From the NCBI RefSeq assembly GCF_008795985.1, contig NZ_VMHP01000002.1, forward strand, positions 496,001 to 560,000: a DNA stretch of 64,000 bases, in the 5' to 3' direction. This document shows, one piece after another, positions 29,051-38,641 of this stretch. Positions within the stretch are counted from its first letter, which is position 1; each line of letters opens with the position of its first letter. The translations under genes and the position numbers were made by a program. The stretch is from Marinobacter halotolerans. GTDB lineage: Bacteria > Pseudomonadota > Gammaproteobacteria > Pseudomonadales > Oleiphilaceae. A model generated the notes under the pieces. The model was not told where the DNA came from. It did not search any database and was given only the letters and a program-made list of their open reading frames with translations.

Positions 29051-29986
29051 ATGAAATCAGCGTTTCTTTTTCCAGGCCAGGGATCCCAGTCTGTCGGCAT
29101 GCTTGCCAAGGCAGCCGAGAGCTGGCCGATTATCGAAAAAACCTTTGCCGAGGCGTCCGCCGTGCTGGGCTACGACCTGTGGCACCTGTGTCAGCAGGGA
29201 CCGGCCGAGGACCTCAATCAGACCACGGTTACCCAGCCGGCCCTGCTGACGGCAAGCGTGGCCCTTTGGCGCCAATGGTTTGTGGCGGGAGGACAGTCCC
29301 CGGACTTCCTCGCAGGCCACAGCCTGGGTGAGTACAGCGCGCTGGTGGCAGCCGAGAGCCTGAATTTTTTTGATGCCATCAAGCTTGTCCGGTTGCGCGG
29401 CGAGCTGATGCAGACCGCTGTGCCGGCGGGCGCCGGGAAAATGGCCGCTATTATTGGCCTGGAAGACGCCCAGGTGACGGGAGCCTGCGAAGAGGCAGCG
29501 GCTGGCGATGTAGTGTCAGCCGTGAATTTCAACGCGCCCGGGCAGGTGGTTATTGCTGGCTCCACTGAGGCAGTGGATCGGGCGATCGATGCCTGCAAGT
29601 CGCGAGGGGCCCGTAAGGCGATGCCGCTTCCGGTGAGCGTTCCCTCTCACTGCGCGCTGATGGAAGGCGCCGCCCGTGAGCTGGCGACTGCTCTGGACGA
29701 GGTGGATTTTCATGATGCTGTCATTCCGGTGGTTCAGAATGTGACGGCTCAACCAGAAACGGACAGCAAGACCCTGAAAGCCAATCTCGTCAGGCAACTT
29801 TTTTCCCCGGTTTTGTGGACGGATTCTGTTCGGACTATGGTCGATCAGCAGGTAGGTGTCGCTGTGGAATGCGGTGCCGGCAGGGTTCTGGCGGGGCTTG
29901 CCAAACGAATCGACCGCGATCTCAAGGTCTATGGCATTGACGATCCGGATGCGCTGGCTCAGGCTCTCGAAGGCTTTGAAAAGTGA
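29051..29986 (+). CDS. fabD: Malonyl-CoA:ACP transacylase
   Basis: 311 residues. Loads malonyl groups onto ACP. FPGQGSQ lies at the N-terminus, nucleophile S91 in AGHSLGEYSAL, the catalytic His in VPSHCALM (about 200), and GQVVIAG in between. The 174-base gap after plsX may hold a separate promoter; fabH is absent from between plsX and fabD, as in Pseudomonas. Confidence 0.97.
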   Translation: MKSAFLFPGQGSQSVGMLAKAAESWPIIEKTFAEASAVLGYDLWHLCQQGPAEDLNQTTVTQPALLTASVALWRQWFVAGGQSPDFLAGHSLGEYSALVAAESLNFFDAIKLVRLRGELMQTAVPAGAGKMAAIIGLEDAQVTGACEEAAAGDVVSAVNFNAPGQVVIAGSTEAVDRAIDACKSRGARKAMPLPVSVPSHCALMEGAARELATALDEVDFHDAVIPVVQNVTAQPETDSKTLKANLVRQLFSPVLWTDSVRTMVDQQVGVAVECGAGRVLAGLAKRIDRDLKVYGIDDPDALAQALEGFEK

Positions 29987-30013
29987 GTTTCAGAAACATC
30001 AAGGGAGTTAAGC

Positions 30014-30751
30014 ATGTCGCTTTCAGGTAAGACTGCGCTTGTTACCGGTGCCACACGCGGCATCGGAAAGGCGATCGCCGCGGCGCTGGCGGAACAGGGC
30101 GCCACCGTGATTGGTACGGCAACCAGCGAGCAGGGCGCCGAGTCCATTTCCGCTGATCTGAAAGCGTCCGGTGGCTATGGCATGGTCATGGACGTGTCCG
30201 ATCCCGCCAGCATCGAAGCCGGGCTCAAACAGATTGCAGAGCAATCCGGCGCACCCGCCATTCTTGTCAACAACGCAGGTATCACGCGGGATAATCTGTT
30301 GATGCGTCTCAAGGACGATGACTGGTCGTCCGTTATCGAGACCAATATGTCCAGCGTGTATCGCACCAGCAAGGCTGTGTTGCGGGGCATGGCGAAGGCC
30401 CGCTGGGGACGCATTATCAATATCAGCTCGGTGGTTGCCGGTATGGGCAATCCCGGACAGGCCAATTACTGTGCGGCCAAGGCCGGTGTTGAAGGTTTCA
30501 CGCGGAGTCTGGCCAAGGAAATGTCCAACCGGGGCATCACTGCCAATTGCGTTGCCCCCGGATTTATTGACACGGATATGACCCGAAAACTGGACGACAG
30601 GCAACGCGAAGCTATGATGGAAGTCATACCCGCGGGTCGTCTGGGCGAGCCGGAAGAAGTAGCAGCCGTGGTTGCGTTTCTGGCATCGGACGCAGCCGCT
30701 TACGTGACGGGTGAGACAATCAACGTCAACGGTGGCATGTACATGGGCTAG
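30014..30751 (+). CDS. fabG: 3-oxoacyl-ACP reductase
   Basis: 245 residues of the short-chain dehydrogenase fold. NADPH loop TGATRGIGKA (11-20), NNAG (87-90), and the Ser-Tyr-Lys set S139, Y152, K156 (NYCAAKAG). The C-terminus GETINVNGGMYMG is typical of FabG. Performs the first reduction of each elongation round. Confidence 0.97.
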   Translation: MSLSGKTALVTGATRGIGKAIAAALAEQGATVIGTATSEQGAESISADLKASGGYGMVMDVSDPASIEAGLKQIAEQSGAPAILVNNAGITRDNLLMRLKDDDWSSVIETNMSSVYRTSKAVLRGMAKARWGRIINISSVVAGMGNPGQANYCAAKAGVEGFTRSLAKEMSNRGITANCVAPGFIDTDMTRKLDDRQREAMMEVIPAGRLGEPEEVAAVVAFLASDAAAYVTGETINVNGGMYMG

Positions 30752-30866
30752 CCCGTTTCCGGGCTGAATGCGCAACTCCTTGTTGCGCAACATGTTTGAA
30801 TGGAACCCCTGCTTGTTCGCAGGTTGGGTTTAAACTAAACTGGCAGCATCCGAGTTGCTTGGTTGA

Positions 30867-31118
<252 letters not shown>

Positions 31119-31147
31119 TCGTCTGATCGGTCTATAAGCCAGGCAAG

Positions 31148-31186
31148 AAGCCGTCCATGTGAATATTCAATGGGCGGCTTTTTTAT
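31148..31186 (+). terminator. Terminator or attenuator between acpP and fabF
   Basis: AAGCCGTCCAT (31148-31158) pairs with ATGGGCGGCTT (31170-31180), followed by a T-run. Probably partial, limiting read-through so that acpP mRNA is far more abundant than fabF mRNA. Confidence 0.8.
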
Positions 31187-31238
31187 TGGATATTCTGATG
31201 TTTTTTCTGGAAGGCAATACTGCTTCAGGTGAGGGATT

Positions 31239-32486
31239 ATGACTAAACGACGCGTTGTGATTACCGGTATGGGCATGCTTTCGCCCCTTGGCAACGATGT
31301 GGCATCGTCCTGGGATGGGGTTCTGAAAGGTGCAAGCGGTATTTCGCAGATTGATCGCTTTGACACGACGGGCTACAGCACCCGGATTGGCGGAGCCGTG
31401 AAGGATCTGGATCTGGAGTCATATCTGTCCACCAAGGACGCCAGAAAGCTGGACGCCTTTATTCACTACGGTCTGATCGCTGCCCAGCAGGCGGTGGACT
31501 CCAGCGGCCTTGGAGATTTTCAGGAACTTGACAAAGAGCGCGTGGGTGTGGCGATAGGCTCCGGTATTGGCGGCCTGGAATTCATCGAGAAAAACATCAT
31601 CAACATGGAAAACGGGGGGCCACGCAAGGTGTCCCCTTTCTTTGTGCCCGCGTCGGTGATCAACATGATTTCCGGCAACGTCGCCATCCGGTTCGGTTAC
31701 CAGGGGCCGAACATTGCGATTGTTACGGCCTGCACAACCGGTACCCATAACATTGGCTATGCGGCCCGAACCATCGCTTACGGTGATGCAGATGTCATGC
31801 TGGCCGGTGGATCGGAAATGGCCACAACCCGAAGCTCCATCGCCGCGTTCTCTGCGGCCCGGGCACTGTCCACCCGGAACGATGAGCCCGAGCGGGCAAG
31901 TCGGCCATGGGACAAGGGCCGCGATGGCTTTGTGCTGAGCGACGGGGCCGGCGTGCTAGTGCTTGAGGATCTGGAGCATGCCCGCCGCCGTGGTGCGGAT
32001 ATCCTGGGCGAGGTGGTTGGCTTCGGCATGAGTGATGACGCCTTTCACATTACCTCGCCACCCGAGGGCGGCGCCGGCGCGGCGCGATCGATGGAAAATG
32101 CACTCCGCGATGCCGCGATATCGCCGTCGGATATCGACTACGTTAATGCCCATGGCACCTCCACCCATGTTGGCGATCTGGCCGAGGTTCAGGCGGTAAA
32201 ATCGGTCTTTGGTAGCCATGCCCACCAGCTGGCCGTTAGCAGCACCAAATCCATGACCGGACACCTTCTCGGGGCCGCGGGCGCTGTCGAGGCTATCTTC
32301 TCGGTATTGGCTATTCGCGATGGCGTTCTACCGCCGACCATCAACCTTGAAGACCCGGCAGAGGGCTGCGATCTGGATTTTGTGGCAGACGGCAGTCGCA
32401 AGGCGGACGTTCGCACCGTGCTGTCCAATTCGTTCGGCTTTGGCGGCACTAATGGCACGCTGATCTTCCGTCGTTTCGAGGACTGA
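31239..32486 (+). CDS. fabF: 3-oxoacyl-ACP synthase II
   Basis: 415 residues of the KAS II type. The Cys-His-His set is C165 in [12 protein letters not shown], the His in [12 protein letters not shown] (about 305), and the His in [12 protein letters not shown] (about 341). Full length. Elongates acyl-ACP and makes cis-vaccenate in the cold in E. coli. Confidence 0.97.
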   Translation: MTKRRVVITGMGMLSPLGNDVASSWDGVLKGASGISQIDRFDTTGYSTRIGGAVKDLDLESYLSTKDARKLDAFIHYGLIAAQQAVDSSGLGDFQELDKERVGVAIGSGIGGLEFIEKNIINMENGGPRKVSPFFVPASVINMISGNVAIRFGYQGPNIAIVTACTTGTHNIGYAARTIAYGDADVMLAGGSEMATTRSSIAAFSAARALSTRNDEPERASRPWDKGRDGFVLSDGAGVLVLEDLEHARRRGADILGEVVGFGMSDDAFHITSPPEGGAGAARSMENALRDAAISPSDIDYVNAHGTSTHVGDLAEVQAVKSVFGSHAHQLAVSSTKSMTGHLLGAAGAVEAIFSVLAIRDGVLPPTINLEDPAEGCDLDFVADGSRKADVRTVLSNSFGFGGTNGTLIFRRFED

Positions 32487-32494
32487 TCGGCACC

Positions 32495-33313
32495 GTGTTG
32501 AAGGTCGTGTATGCAGACAGCGAGGCCGTATCCGCAGCCGATCGAGGCCTGGCCTACGGTGACGGGCTGTTTGAGACCATCCGGATGTGCGGATATCAGG
32601 CGGTACTGAGGCGCCATCATCTCGATCGCCTGGTTGCGGATGCCGGGCGCCTGGGTATTGACGCCGATTACGCTGAACTGGACAACCAGCTGACTCTGGC
32701 TGCCCGTCGTTTGCTGCCCGGGGACGCATCCGGTTCCTGGATTCTGAAGATGATCCTTACCCGCGGCAGCGGCGGCCGTGGGTATCGTCCACCGGAGTCA
32801 TCAGCCCCGACCCTTATTGTCTCAGCATCCCAGCTGCCGGCCATCCCCGGGCCGGAGGGCGTGGTGGCCAGGTTTGCCAGCTTCCCTTTGACGGTCAACC
32901 CGCGCCTTGCCGGCATCAAAACCCTGAATCGCCTGGAGCAGGTGATGGCCAGCCGGGAATTTACCGGTGAGGAGTGGGAGCTGATCATGGCAGACCCCTC
33001 CGGCCTGCCGGTCGAAGGCACACGCACCAATTTGATGGTGCATACAGATGATGAGTGGATCACACCCGCCGCAGATGCCGTTGCCGTGGCAGGGGTTATG
33101 CGCCAGTATGCCATTGAGTGTCTGCAGGCAGCCGGGGAGACGATTGTTGAGCGATCTCTTCCCGCCCGGATCGACCTATTACCCGGGCTCCGCGGCCTGT
33201 ACCTGCTCAATAGCGTATTCGGAATTGTCTCCGTGCGGCTGCTTGATTCGGTAAGTTTGCCTGTAGAGGGCACTCTTGCGACAATCTGTGACCCTCTAAA
33301 AACCTTGGAATAA
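32495..33313 (+). CDS. pabC: Aminodeoxychorismate lyase
   Basis: 272 residues of the PLP fold-type IV family. It has RGLAYGDGLFETIR near the N-terminus, GIKTLNRLEQVMASRE with the PLP Lys, and PVEGTRTNLMV. Releases p-aminobenzoate for folate synthesis. GTG start eight bases after fabF. Its place between fabF and mltG is the standard gammaproteobacterial order. Confidence 0.94.
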   Translation: MLKVVYADSEAVSAADRGLAYGDGLFETIRMCGYQAVLRRHHLDRLVADAGRLGIDADYAELDNQLTLAARRLLPGDASGSWILKMILTRGSGGRGYRPPESSAPTLIVSASQLPAIPGPEGVVARFASFPLTVNPRLAGIKTLNRLEQVMASREFTGEEWELIMADPSGLPVEGTRTNLMVHTDDEWITPAADAVAVAGVMRQYAIECLQAAGETIVERSLPARIDLLPGLRGLYLLNSVFGIVSVRLLDSVSLPVEGTLATICDPLKTLE

Positions 33314-33318
33314 ATCGC

Positions 33319-34383
33319 TTGTTCAAGAAGTTAATCGTTGTCGTCGTCTCCTTTGCGTTTCTTCTGGGTTCCGGTCTGGGCCTGTGGCTCTGGCAGGGCC
33401 TTCAGACCCTTGAGCAGCCTGTTCCCCTGGAAGAATCCGTGTTGTTCACCGTGCCAAAAGGCGCCAGCTATGACCAGGTTGCCCGTTCGATGGAGCAGGC
33501 CGGGTTCGTAAACGACAGCCTTTGGGTGCGGGTTTACGGTCGTTTGAATCCGGATCAGGCTAGCCTGAAAGCCGGCCAGTACGAATTCTCCAGCGGTCTG
33601 TCCGGCGTGGAAATGATTCGGAAGATGGTCGCCGGGGACATCAAGCACTGGCAGATTCAGTTCATTGAGGGCTGGACCTTTGGCGAGATGAGACAGGCCA
33701 TGGCAAGCAACGGCCGGCTGCAAAAGGTAACCACCGACTGGACCGATGAGCGCATCATGGCGGCGGTGGGGGCCGAAGGCGACCATCCTGAAGGCCGATT
33801 CTTCCCGGATACCTATCTGTTCACTGAAACCGAAACCGACCTCGATCTATACCAGCGGGCGTTCCGGAAAATGGAGCGGGTGCTCGAGGAAGAGTGGGAG
33901 ACACGGGCTGAAGATCTGCCCTACGACACGCCCTATGAAGCGCTGATCATGGCCTCGATTGTGGAGCGGGAGACCGGGGCAGTTCATGAACGAGGCGATG
34001 TGGCGGGGGTGTTCGTCAGGCGCCTTGAAAAGGGGATGAGGCTGCAAACCGACCCGACCGTTATTTACGGTATGGGAGACAAGTATAAAGGGCGGATCAC
34101 TCGTAACGATCTTCGTACCTATACCCGGTACAACACCTACCGGATCGATGGGCTGCCGCCCACGCCTATCGCTTTGCCGGGCCGGGAGGCCATTCACGCC
34201 GCGCTGCACCCCGCGGAAGGAGATGCCCTCTATTTTGTCGCCCGTGGGGATGGTACCCACAAATTCTCCCGAACCCTGTCGGAACACCAGAAGGCGGTGC
34301 GAGAGTTTCAGCTCAATCGGCGGTCAGACTACCGGTCTTCACCGGCGCCGGCCAATGACGGTGAGCCCGAGGATAAGCCATGA
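33319..34383 (+). CDS. mltG: Endolytic murein transglycosylase MltG
   Basis: 354 residues with a TTG start five bases after pabC. One N-terminal membrane segment (MFKKLIVVVVSFAFLLGSGLG by context), a LysM-like subdomain, then the YceG domain with ASIVERETG (catalytic Glu) and RLQTDPTVIYG. Cuts nascent glycan strands at the inner membrane. The stop overlaps tmk by four bases. Confidence 0.95.
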   Translation: MFKKLIVVVVSFAFLLGSGLGLWLWQGLQTLEQPVPLEESVLFTVPKGASYDQVARSMEQAGFVNDSLWVRVYGRLNPDQASLKAGQYEFSSGLSGVEMIRKMVAGDIKHWQIQFIEGWTFGEMRQAMASNGRLQKVTTDWTDERIMAAVGAEGDHPEGRFFPDTYLFTETETDLDLYQRAFRKMERVLEEEWETRAEDLPYDTPYEALIMASIVERETGAVHERGDVAGVFVRRLEKGMRLQTDPTVIYGMGDKYKGRITRNDLRTYTRYNTYRIDGLPPTPIALPGREAIHAALHPAEGDALYFVARGDGTHKFSRTLSEHQKAVREFQLNRRSDYRSSPAPANDGEPEDKP

Positions 34384-35009
34384 GCAGCAGAGGCCAGTTC
34401 ATAACCTTTGAGGGCACAGAGGGGGTTGGTAAATCCACTCAGCTGGAAAATGCCGCCTCGGTTCTGAAGGCGATGAATATTGACGTGGTGGTGACCCGTG
34501 AGCCCGGCGGTACGCCCATGGCGGAATCCATTCGTGAACTCTTGCTGACACCCCGTGACGAGCCGGTGAATGATCTTACCGAACTGCTACTGATGTTCGC
34601 GGCCAGGGCTCAGCACCTTCACACCCGGATACTTCCGGAACTGGCTGCGGGTCGCTGGGTGTTGTGTGATCGATTCACCGACGCCACTTTCGCCTACCAG
34701 GGCGGTGGCCGGGGTGTGTCTGCAGACGCTATCGCCACCCTGGAAACCCTGGTGCAGGGAGATGTCCGCCCGGACCACGTGGTGCTGCTGGATGCGACGG
34801 TTGAGACAGGAATGGCCCGTGCCAGGCACAGGGGTGAGCTGGACCGGTTCGAGCGGGAGACAGTGGCGTTTTTCGAGCGCATACGTCAGACCTATCTGGA
34901 GCGGGCAGCCAGCGCCCCGCAGCGGTACCACAGGGTCAACGCTGCCCGGCCGCTGGAAGCGGTGAGCGAAGAGGTTGCCGGGTTGCTGAGGTCCTTTGCT
35001 ACCCGGTAA
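34380..35009 (+). CDS. tmk: Thymidylate kinase
   Basis: 209 residues. P-loop FEGTEGVGKSTQ, the DR(F/Y) motif in VLCDRFTDATFAYQGGGRG, and a lid region rich in Arg. Phosphorylates dTMP to dTDP. Translationally coupled to mltG by an ATGA-type overlap. In relatives holB and a pilZ gene normally follow; here an AraC regulator does. Confidence 0.95.
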   Translation: MSSRGQFITFEGTEGVGKSTQLENAASVLKAMNIDVVVTREPGGTPMAESIRELLLTPRDEPVNDLTELLLMFAARAQHLHTRILPELAAGRWVLCDRFTDATFAYQGGGRGVSADAIATLETLVQGDVRPDHVVLLDATVETGMARARHRGELDRFERETVAFFERIRQTYLERAASAPQRYHRVNAARPLEAVSEEVAGLLRSFATR

Positions 35010-35076
35010 TCGTGCAAAAAATGACCGCGTCTGTTTTAATGAATCCATATTCTCTGTCCTTGGTCAGCCTGTGACT

Positions 35077-35856
35077 ATGTTGGATGCTCGTCTGCTAAAA
35101 CTCCCCGCCGCCTCGCACCGGCATCGGCACGAGCACCATCAGATCGTCGTCGGTGTGCGAGGCGAAGCGGATCTCGATGTGGATGGCACCGGCTCACACC
35201 TGGACACCTGGCGAGCCTGCCTGGTGCCGACCCAGGCCCGGCACGACTACTGCGGTGACCTGCAGAACCACGTTCTGGTGATCAATCTTGACCCCTCCAT
35301 GCCGGAGCTCAGCAGCCCGCACCACGGCGATTATGAAAAGCTTGCACCGCTCTTCGAGCGGCCCAGAACACTTGTTCTCGACAGCCGTCTTCAGGGGCTG
35401 GTGCAGTTTGTAGCCGGTGAGTTTCACCGTTCTCCCGACAATGACGAAATGAAGCGCCATCTCGGGGCAGGCATTCTTCATTGCATGGCGGAACGAATCA
35501 ATGACGACCGAAAGGTTCGGCCGAACCGCCACGGAATCAGTCCGGAAACGCTTCGTCGTTACATCATGGAAAATCTTCAAAGCAAGATTACCGTGAGCGA
35601 CCTGGCCGGGGTGGCCTGCCTGAGCGTCAGCCGGTTTCACGAAATGTTTCGTGATGTCATCGGGGTAACCCCGCATCAGTTCCTGCTTCAGACCCGCCTT
35701 GAACAGGCTGTCCAGCTTCTGGCCGACACCACTCTGAGTATTTCCGAAGTCAGTTACCGTACCGGATTCTCCTCCCAGAGTGCGCTGACCAATGCACTCC
35801 GAAAGCACAAAGGAACCACGCCTGCCCGGCTTCGTTCGACTGCCTGCGCCCTCTGA
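35077..35856 (+). CDS. AraC/XylS family regulator (possible proline-utilisation regulator)
   Basis: About 259 residues from ATG 35077; longer in-frame starts overlap tmk. An N-terminal cupin-like sensor with HRHRHEHHQIVVGVRGEADL is followed by a double helix-turn-helix AraC domain (about 165-255) containing TVSDLAGVACLSVSRFHEMF and ISEVSYRTGFSSQSALT. It lies directly upstream of putP. In Pseudomonas the AraC-type PruR activates proline genes, so a similar role is plausible but not proven from sequence. Confidence 0.82.
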   Translation: MLDARLLKLPAASHRHRHEHHQIVVGVRGEADLDVDGTGSHLDTWRACLVPTQARHDYCGDLQNHVLVINLDPSMPELSSPHHGDYEKLAPLFERPRTLVLDSRLQGLVQFVAGEFHRSPDNDEMKRHLGAGILHCMAERINDDRKVRPNRHGISPETLRRYIMENLQSKITVSDLAGVACLSVSRFHEMFRDVIGVTPHQFLLQTRLEQAVQLLADTTLSISEVSYRTGFSSQSALTNALRKHKGTTPARLRSTACAL

Positions 35857-36255
35857 TAAAGCCGGAAACGGCAACCCCGTAGGATTTTGCAAAATAACCG
35901 TAGTTTTCTGTAAGCCCGAATTCTGTCTGACGACTAACTTATGTTGGCCGGTATACAGCCTCGGGATATCCGCCTGTGAAATTAAATCGGTTAAATACCT
36001 GAAAAATGCCCATATGGGGCCTATCCTTCATGTAATTCGCTATCGGGGCGTCGAATTGGACGAAATGATCAATAGGAAAACCCTAAGGAGGTCATTACTG
36101 ACAATCGCGAGCTGTCGTTAGTGAGTGGTATCCGTGCCGTTTTGACGGGGCAGGAGAAAGGGTAAGAAAAACAAAGAGTGCGACTGCCGGGCCTGGCGCG
36201 GTAAGCGTACCAAACGGTCAGGATCCGTTCTGGCCCAAAGTACTGGAGGAATTTC
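35857..36255. other. 399-base intergenic region upstream of putP
   Basis: No gene is supported; only very short open frames occur. It presumably holds the putP promoter and binding sites for the AraC-type regulator. A small inverted repeat AACGG-N7-CCGTT lies at 36213-36229, and GGAGG precedes the putP ATG. No clear -35/-10 pair was recognised. Confidence 0.5.
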
Positions 36256-37746
36256 ATGGCTATTGGTGTTTGGATTAGTCTATTTGGTTATTTTGCGCTC
36301 ATGATCGCCATTGGCGTTTATGCCATGCGCACATCTACGTCCTCATCTGAAGATTACATGTTGGGCGGACGATCTCTCAGTCCCAAGGTCGCGGCACTAT
36401 CCGCCGGCGCGTCGGATATGAGTGGCTGGTTGCTTCTGGGTCTGCCCGGCGCGATGTTTGCGTCTGGTCTGGGCTCAGCCTGGATCGGTATCGGCCTGCT
36501 TGTAGGTGCTTTCTTCAATTGGACGCTAGTGGCCCCGCGGCTGCGGGAACAGACCGTTCACTACGGCAATGCAATTACCATCCCGTCCTTCCTGGCCAAC
36601 CGCTTCCCGACACAGGCGCTTTCACTGCGTACCGTGTCAGCCGTTGTTATCGTCATCTTTTTTGCGGTTTATACGGCGTCTGGCCTGGTTGCCGGCGGCA
36701 AGCTGTTTGAAAGCGCGTTCTCCGGAATTTTCAACTTCGGCGGAATGAGTGATTACGCGGTTGGTATCGTGATCACCCTGGGTGTGGTCCTGGTCTATAC
36801 CGTGGTTGGCGGCTTCCTGGCGGTGAGCATGACGGACTTTGTGCAAGGCTGCATCATGATGCTGGCACTGGTGATCATGCCGCTGGTTGTGCTCTTCGGT
36901 GAAGGGGGTGGTGGTCTTGCCCAGGCCACGCAGACGCTGAATGAAGTCGACCCCTCGTTGCTATCCTGGACGGAGGGATTGACCTTTATAGGCTGGTTGT
37001 CCGCGGTTACCTGGGGCCTGGGTTATTTCGGCCAGCCCCATATCATTGTGCGTTTCATGGCGATCCGCACCCTGAAAGACGTCCCGGTTGCTCGTAATAT
37101 CGGCATGTCCTGGATGCTGATTTCCCTGATCGGTGCTGTGTCTCTGGGCGTTTTCGGCCGTGCTTACGCGATTCGTAACGGCATGGACATCGAAGATCCG
37201 GAAACCATCTTTATTATCCTCTCCAATCTGCTGTTCCACCCGCTGATCACTGGCTTCCTTTATGCTGCCCTGCTTGCGGCGGTCATGAGTACCATCTCCA
37301 GTCAGTTGCTGGTGTCTTCGTCGTCACTGACAGAGGATTTCTACCGCTTGTTCCTGCGGAAGGACGCGACCGACAAGGAATGTGTCAGGATTGGCCGGGT
37401 CTGTGTTGTACTGGTCGGTCTGGTTGCTGCGGTTATCGCATCCGACCCGGACTCTCAGGTTCTGGCGCTGGTCAGTAATGCCTGGGCAGGCTTCGGTGCG
37501 GCGTTCGGTCCGCTGATTATCCTGTCGCTGATGTGGTCGCGGACCAACGGTGCGGGCGCTATCGCCGGCATGGTTGTGGGTGCTGCCACGGTCATTGTAT
37601 GGATCTCGATGGGCTGGAACGGCTCGTTCATGGGTGGACCGGGTGTATACGAAATCATCCCTGGCTTCATCGCCTCCATGCTCGCCATCCTGGTGGTAAG
37701 CAGTGTGACCGCAGATGCTGGCGAGTATCAGCATATCGAGCGGTAA
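36256..37746 (+). CDS. putP: Sodium/proline symporter
   Basis: 496 residues of the SSS family, about 13 membrane segments. PutP features: an N-terminal segment with DYMLGGRSLSPKVAALSAGASDMSGWLLLGLPG, GYFGQPHIIVRFMAIR, and SSQLLVSSSSLTEDFY. Imports proline with Na+, as nutrient or osmoprotectant in a marine cell. putA is not in the window. GGAGG lies seven bases before the ATG. Confidence 0.94.
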   Translation: MAIGVWISLFGYFALMIAIGVYAMRTSTSSSEDYMLGGRSLSPKVAALSAGASDMSGWLLLGLPGAMFASGLGSAWIGIGLLVGAFFNWTLVAPRLREQTVHYGNAITIPSFLANRFPTQALSLRTVSAVVIVIFFAVYTASGLVAGGKLFESAFSGIFNFGGMSDYAVGIVITLGVVLVYTVVGGFLAVSMTDFVQGCIMMLALVIMPLVVLFGEGGGGLAQATQTLNEVDPSLLSWTEGLTFIGWLSAVTWGLGYFGQPHIIVRFMAIRTLKDVPVARNIGMSWMLISLIGAVSLGVFGRAYAIRNGMDIEDPETIFIILSNLLFHPLITGFLYAALLAAVMSTISSQLLVSSSSLTEDFYRLFLRKDATDKECVRIGRVCVVLVGLVAAVIASDPDSQVLALVSNAWAGFGAAFGPLIILSLMWSRTNGAGAIAGMVVGAATVIVWISMGWNGSFMGGPGVYEIIPGFIASMLAILVVSSVTADAGEYQHIER

Positions 37747-37810
37747 TGCTCAGGCGCCTAGCGCCTTAAGTAGTAGCAGGGACGGACACAAACCCTGCTA
37801 GACTGCCAAC

Positions 37811-37840
37811 AAACCCCCGCCTTCCAGCGGGGGTTTGTTT
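37811..37840 (+). terminator. Terminator after putP
   Basis: AAACCCCCGC, a six-base loop, GCGGGGGTTT, then GTTT. Strong GC hairpin 65 bases past the putP stop. Confidence 0.85.
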
Positions 37841-37871
37841 CGTTCGGGCTTTGAATTTTGCGGTATTCATT

Positions 37872-38618
37872 ATGACGATTCTGGAAATTCTGGCCCTGCT
37901 TGCCCTGGGGGGCCTTGCCGGATTCATCAACGTGCTGTCAGCAGGCGGTTCCATGCTGACCTTGCCGTTGCTGATGTTTCTGGGGCTGCCGCCCCAGGTA
38001 GCCAATGGCACTAACCGTGTCGCTATTACATTCCAGAGCATTACCGCGGTAGGGTCGTTCCACCGTATGGGTCACGGTAACCTAGTGGTCAGCCTGTACC
38101 TGGCCGTGCCGGCGGTTCTGGGCTCGCTACTGGGGGCCTGGGTAGCAACCTGGGTCGCTGACGCGGTTTTCGAGTTTGTGTTGGTGGTCGCCATGATTGG
38201 CGCTTCCGTGTTCATGCTGTTGCCACAGCCAGAGTTGGACACCCGGCCTTTGACGACAGAGCGGCTGGGACCGGTGATCTACCTGGCGATGTTTCTGATT
38301 GGCGTTTATGGTGGTTTTATCCAGGTAGGAGTCGGTGCGCTTTTTCTGGTTGTGCTGTACCGCATGCTGCGGATTGACCTGCGCCAGGTGAATGTATTCA
38401 AGGTGGCTATCGTTCTGCTGTACACCTTGCCCGCTCTGCTGATTTTCGCCATCAGTGACCAGGTGCGCTGGGGAATGGGCCTTACCCTGGCTCTTGGCAA
38501 TATTACCGGAGCGTTTATCGCGGTGCGGGTCAATGTAAGCCGTACCGGCGCCAAGTGGGTGAAATGGATCACGCTAGTGATGGTAGCGGCGATTCTGGTC
38601 CGGCTTATTGTTTACTGA
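37872..38618 (+). CDS. TauE/SafE family membrane permease
   Basis: 248 residues from ATG 37872 (a TTG at 37851 is possible). About eight hydrophobic segments in two homologous halves, with GGLAGFINVLSAGGSMLTLPLLMFLGLPP and VANGTNRVAITFQS, then GVYGGFIQVGVGALFLV in the second half. The family exports or imports sulfite, sulfonates or related organic anions; the substrate here is unknown. A second, unrelated-looking member lies at 62.5 kb. Confidence 0.85.
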   Translation: MTILEILALLALGGLAGFINVLSAGGSMLTLPLLMFLGLPPQVANGTNRVAITFQSITAVGSFHRMGHGNLVVSLYLAVPAVLGSLLGAWVATWVADAVFEFVLVVAMIGASVFMLLPQPELDTRPLTTERLGPVIYLAMFLIGVYGGFIQVGVGALFLVVLYRMLRIDLRQVNVFKVAIVLLYTLPALLIFAISDQVRWGMGLTLALGNITGAFIAVRVNVSRTGAKWVKWITLVMVAAILVRLIVY

Positions 38619-38641
38619 TTCGCATTCTGGAGGTAGCAGTC

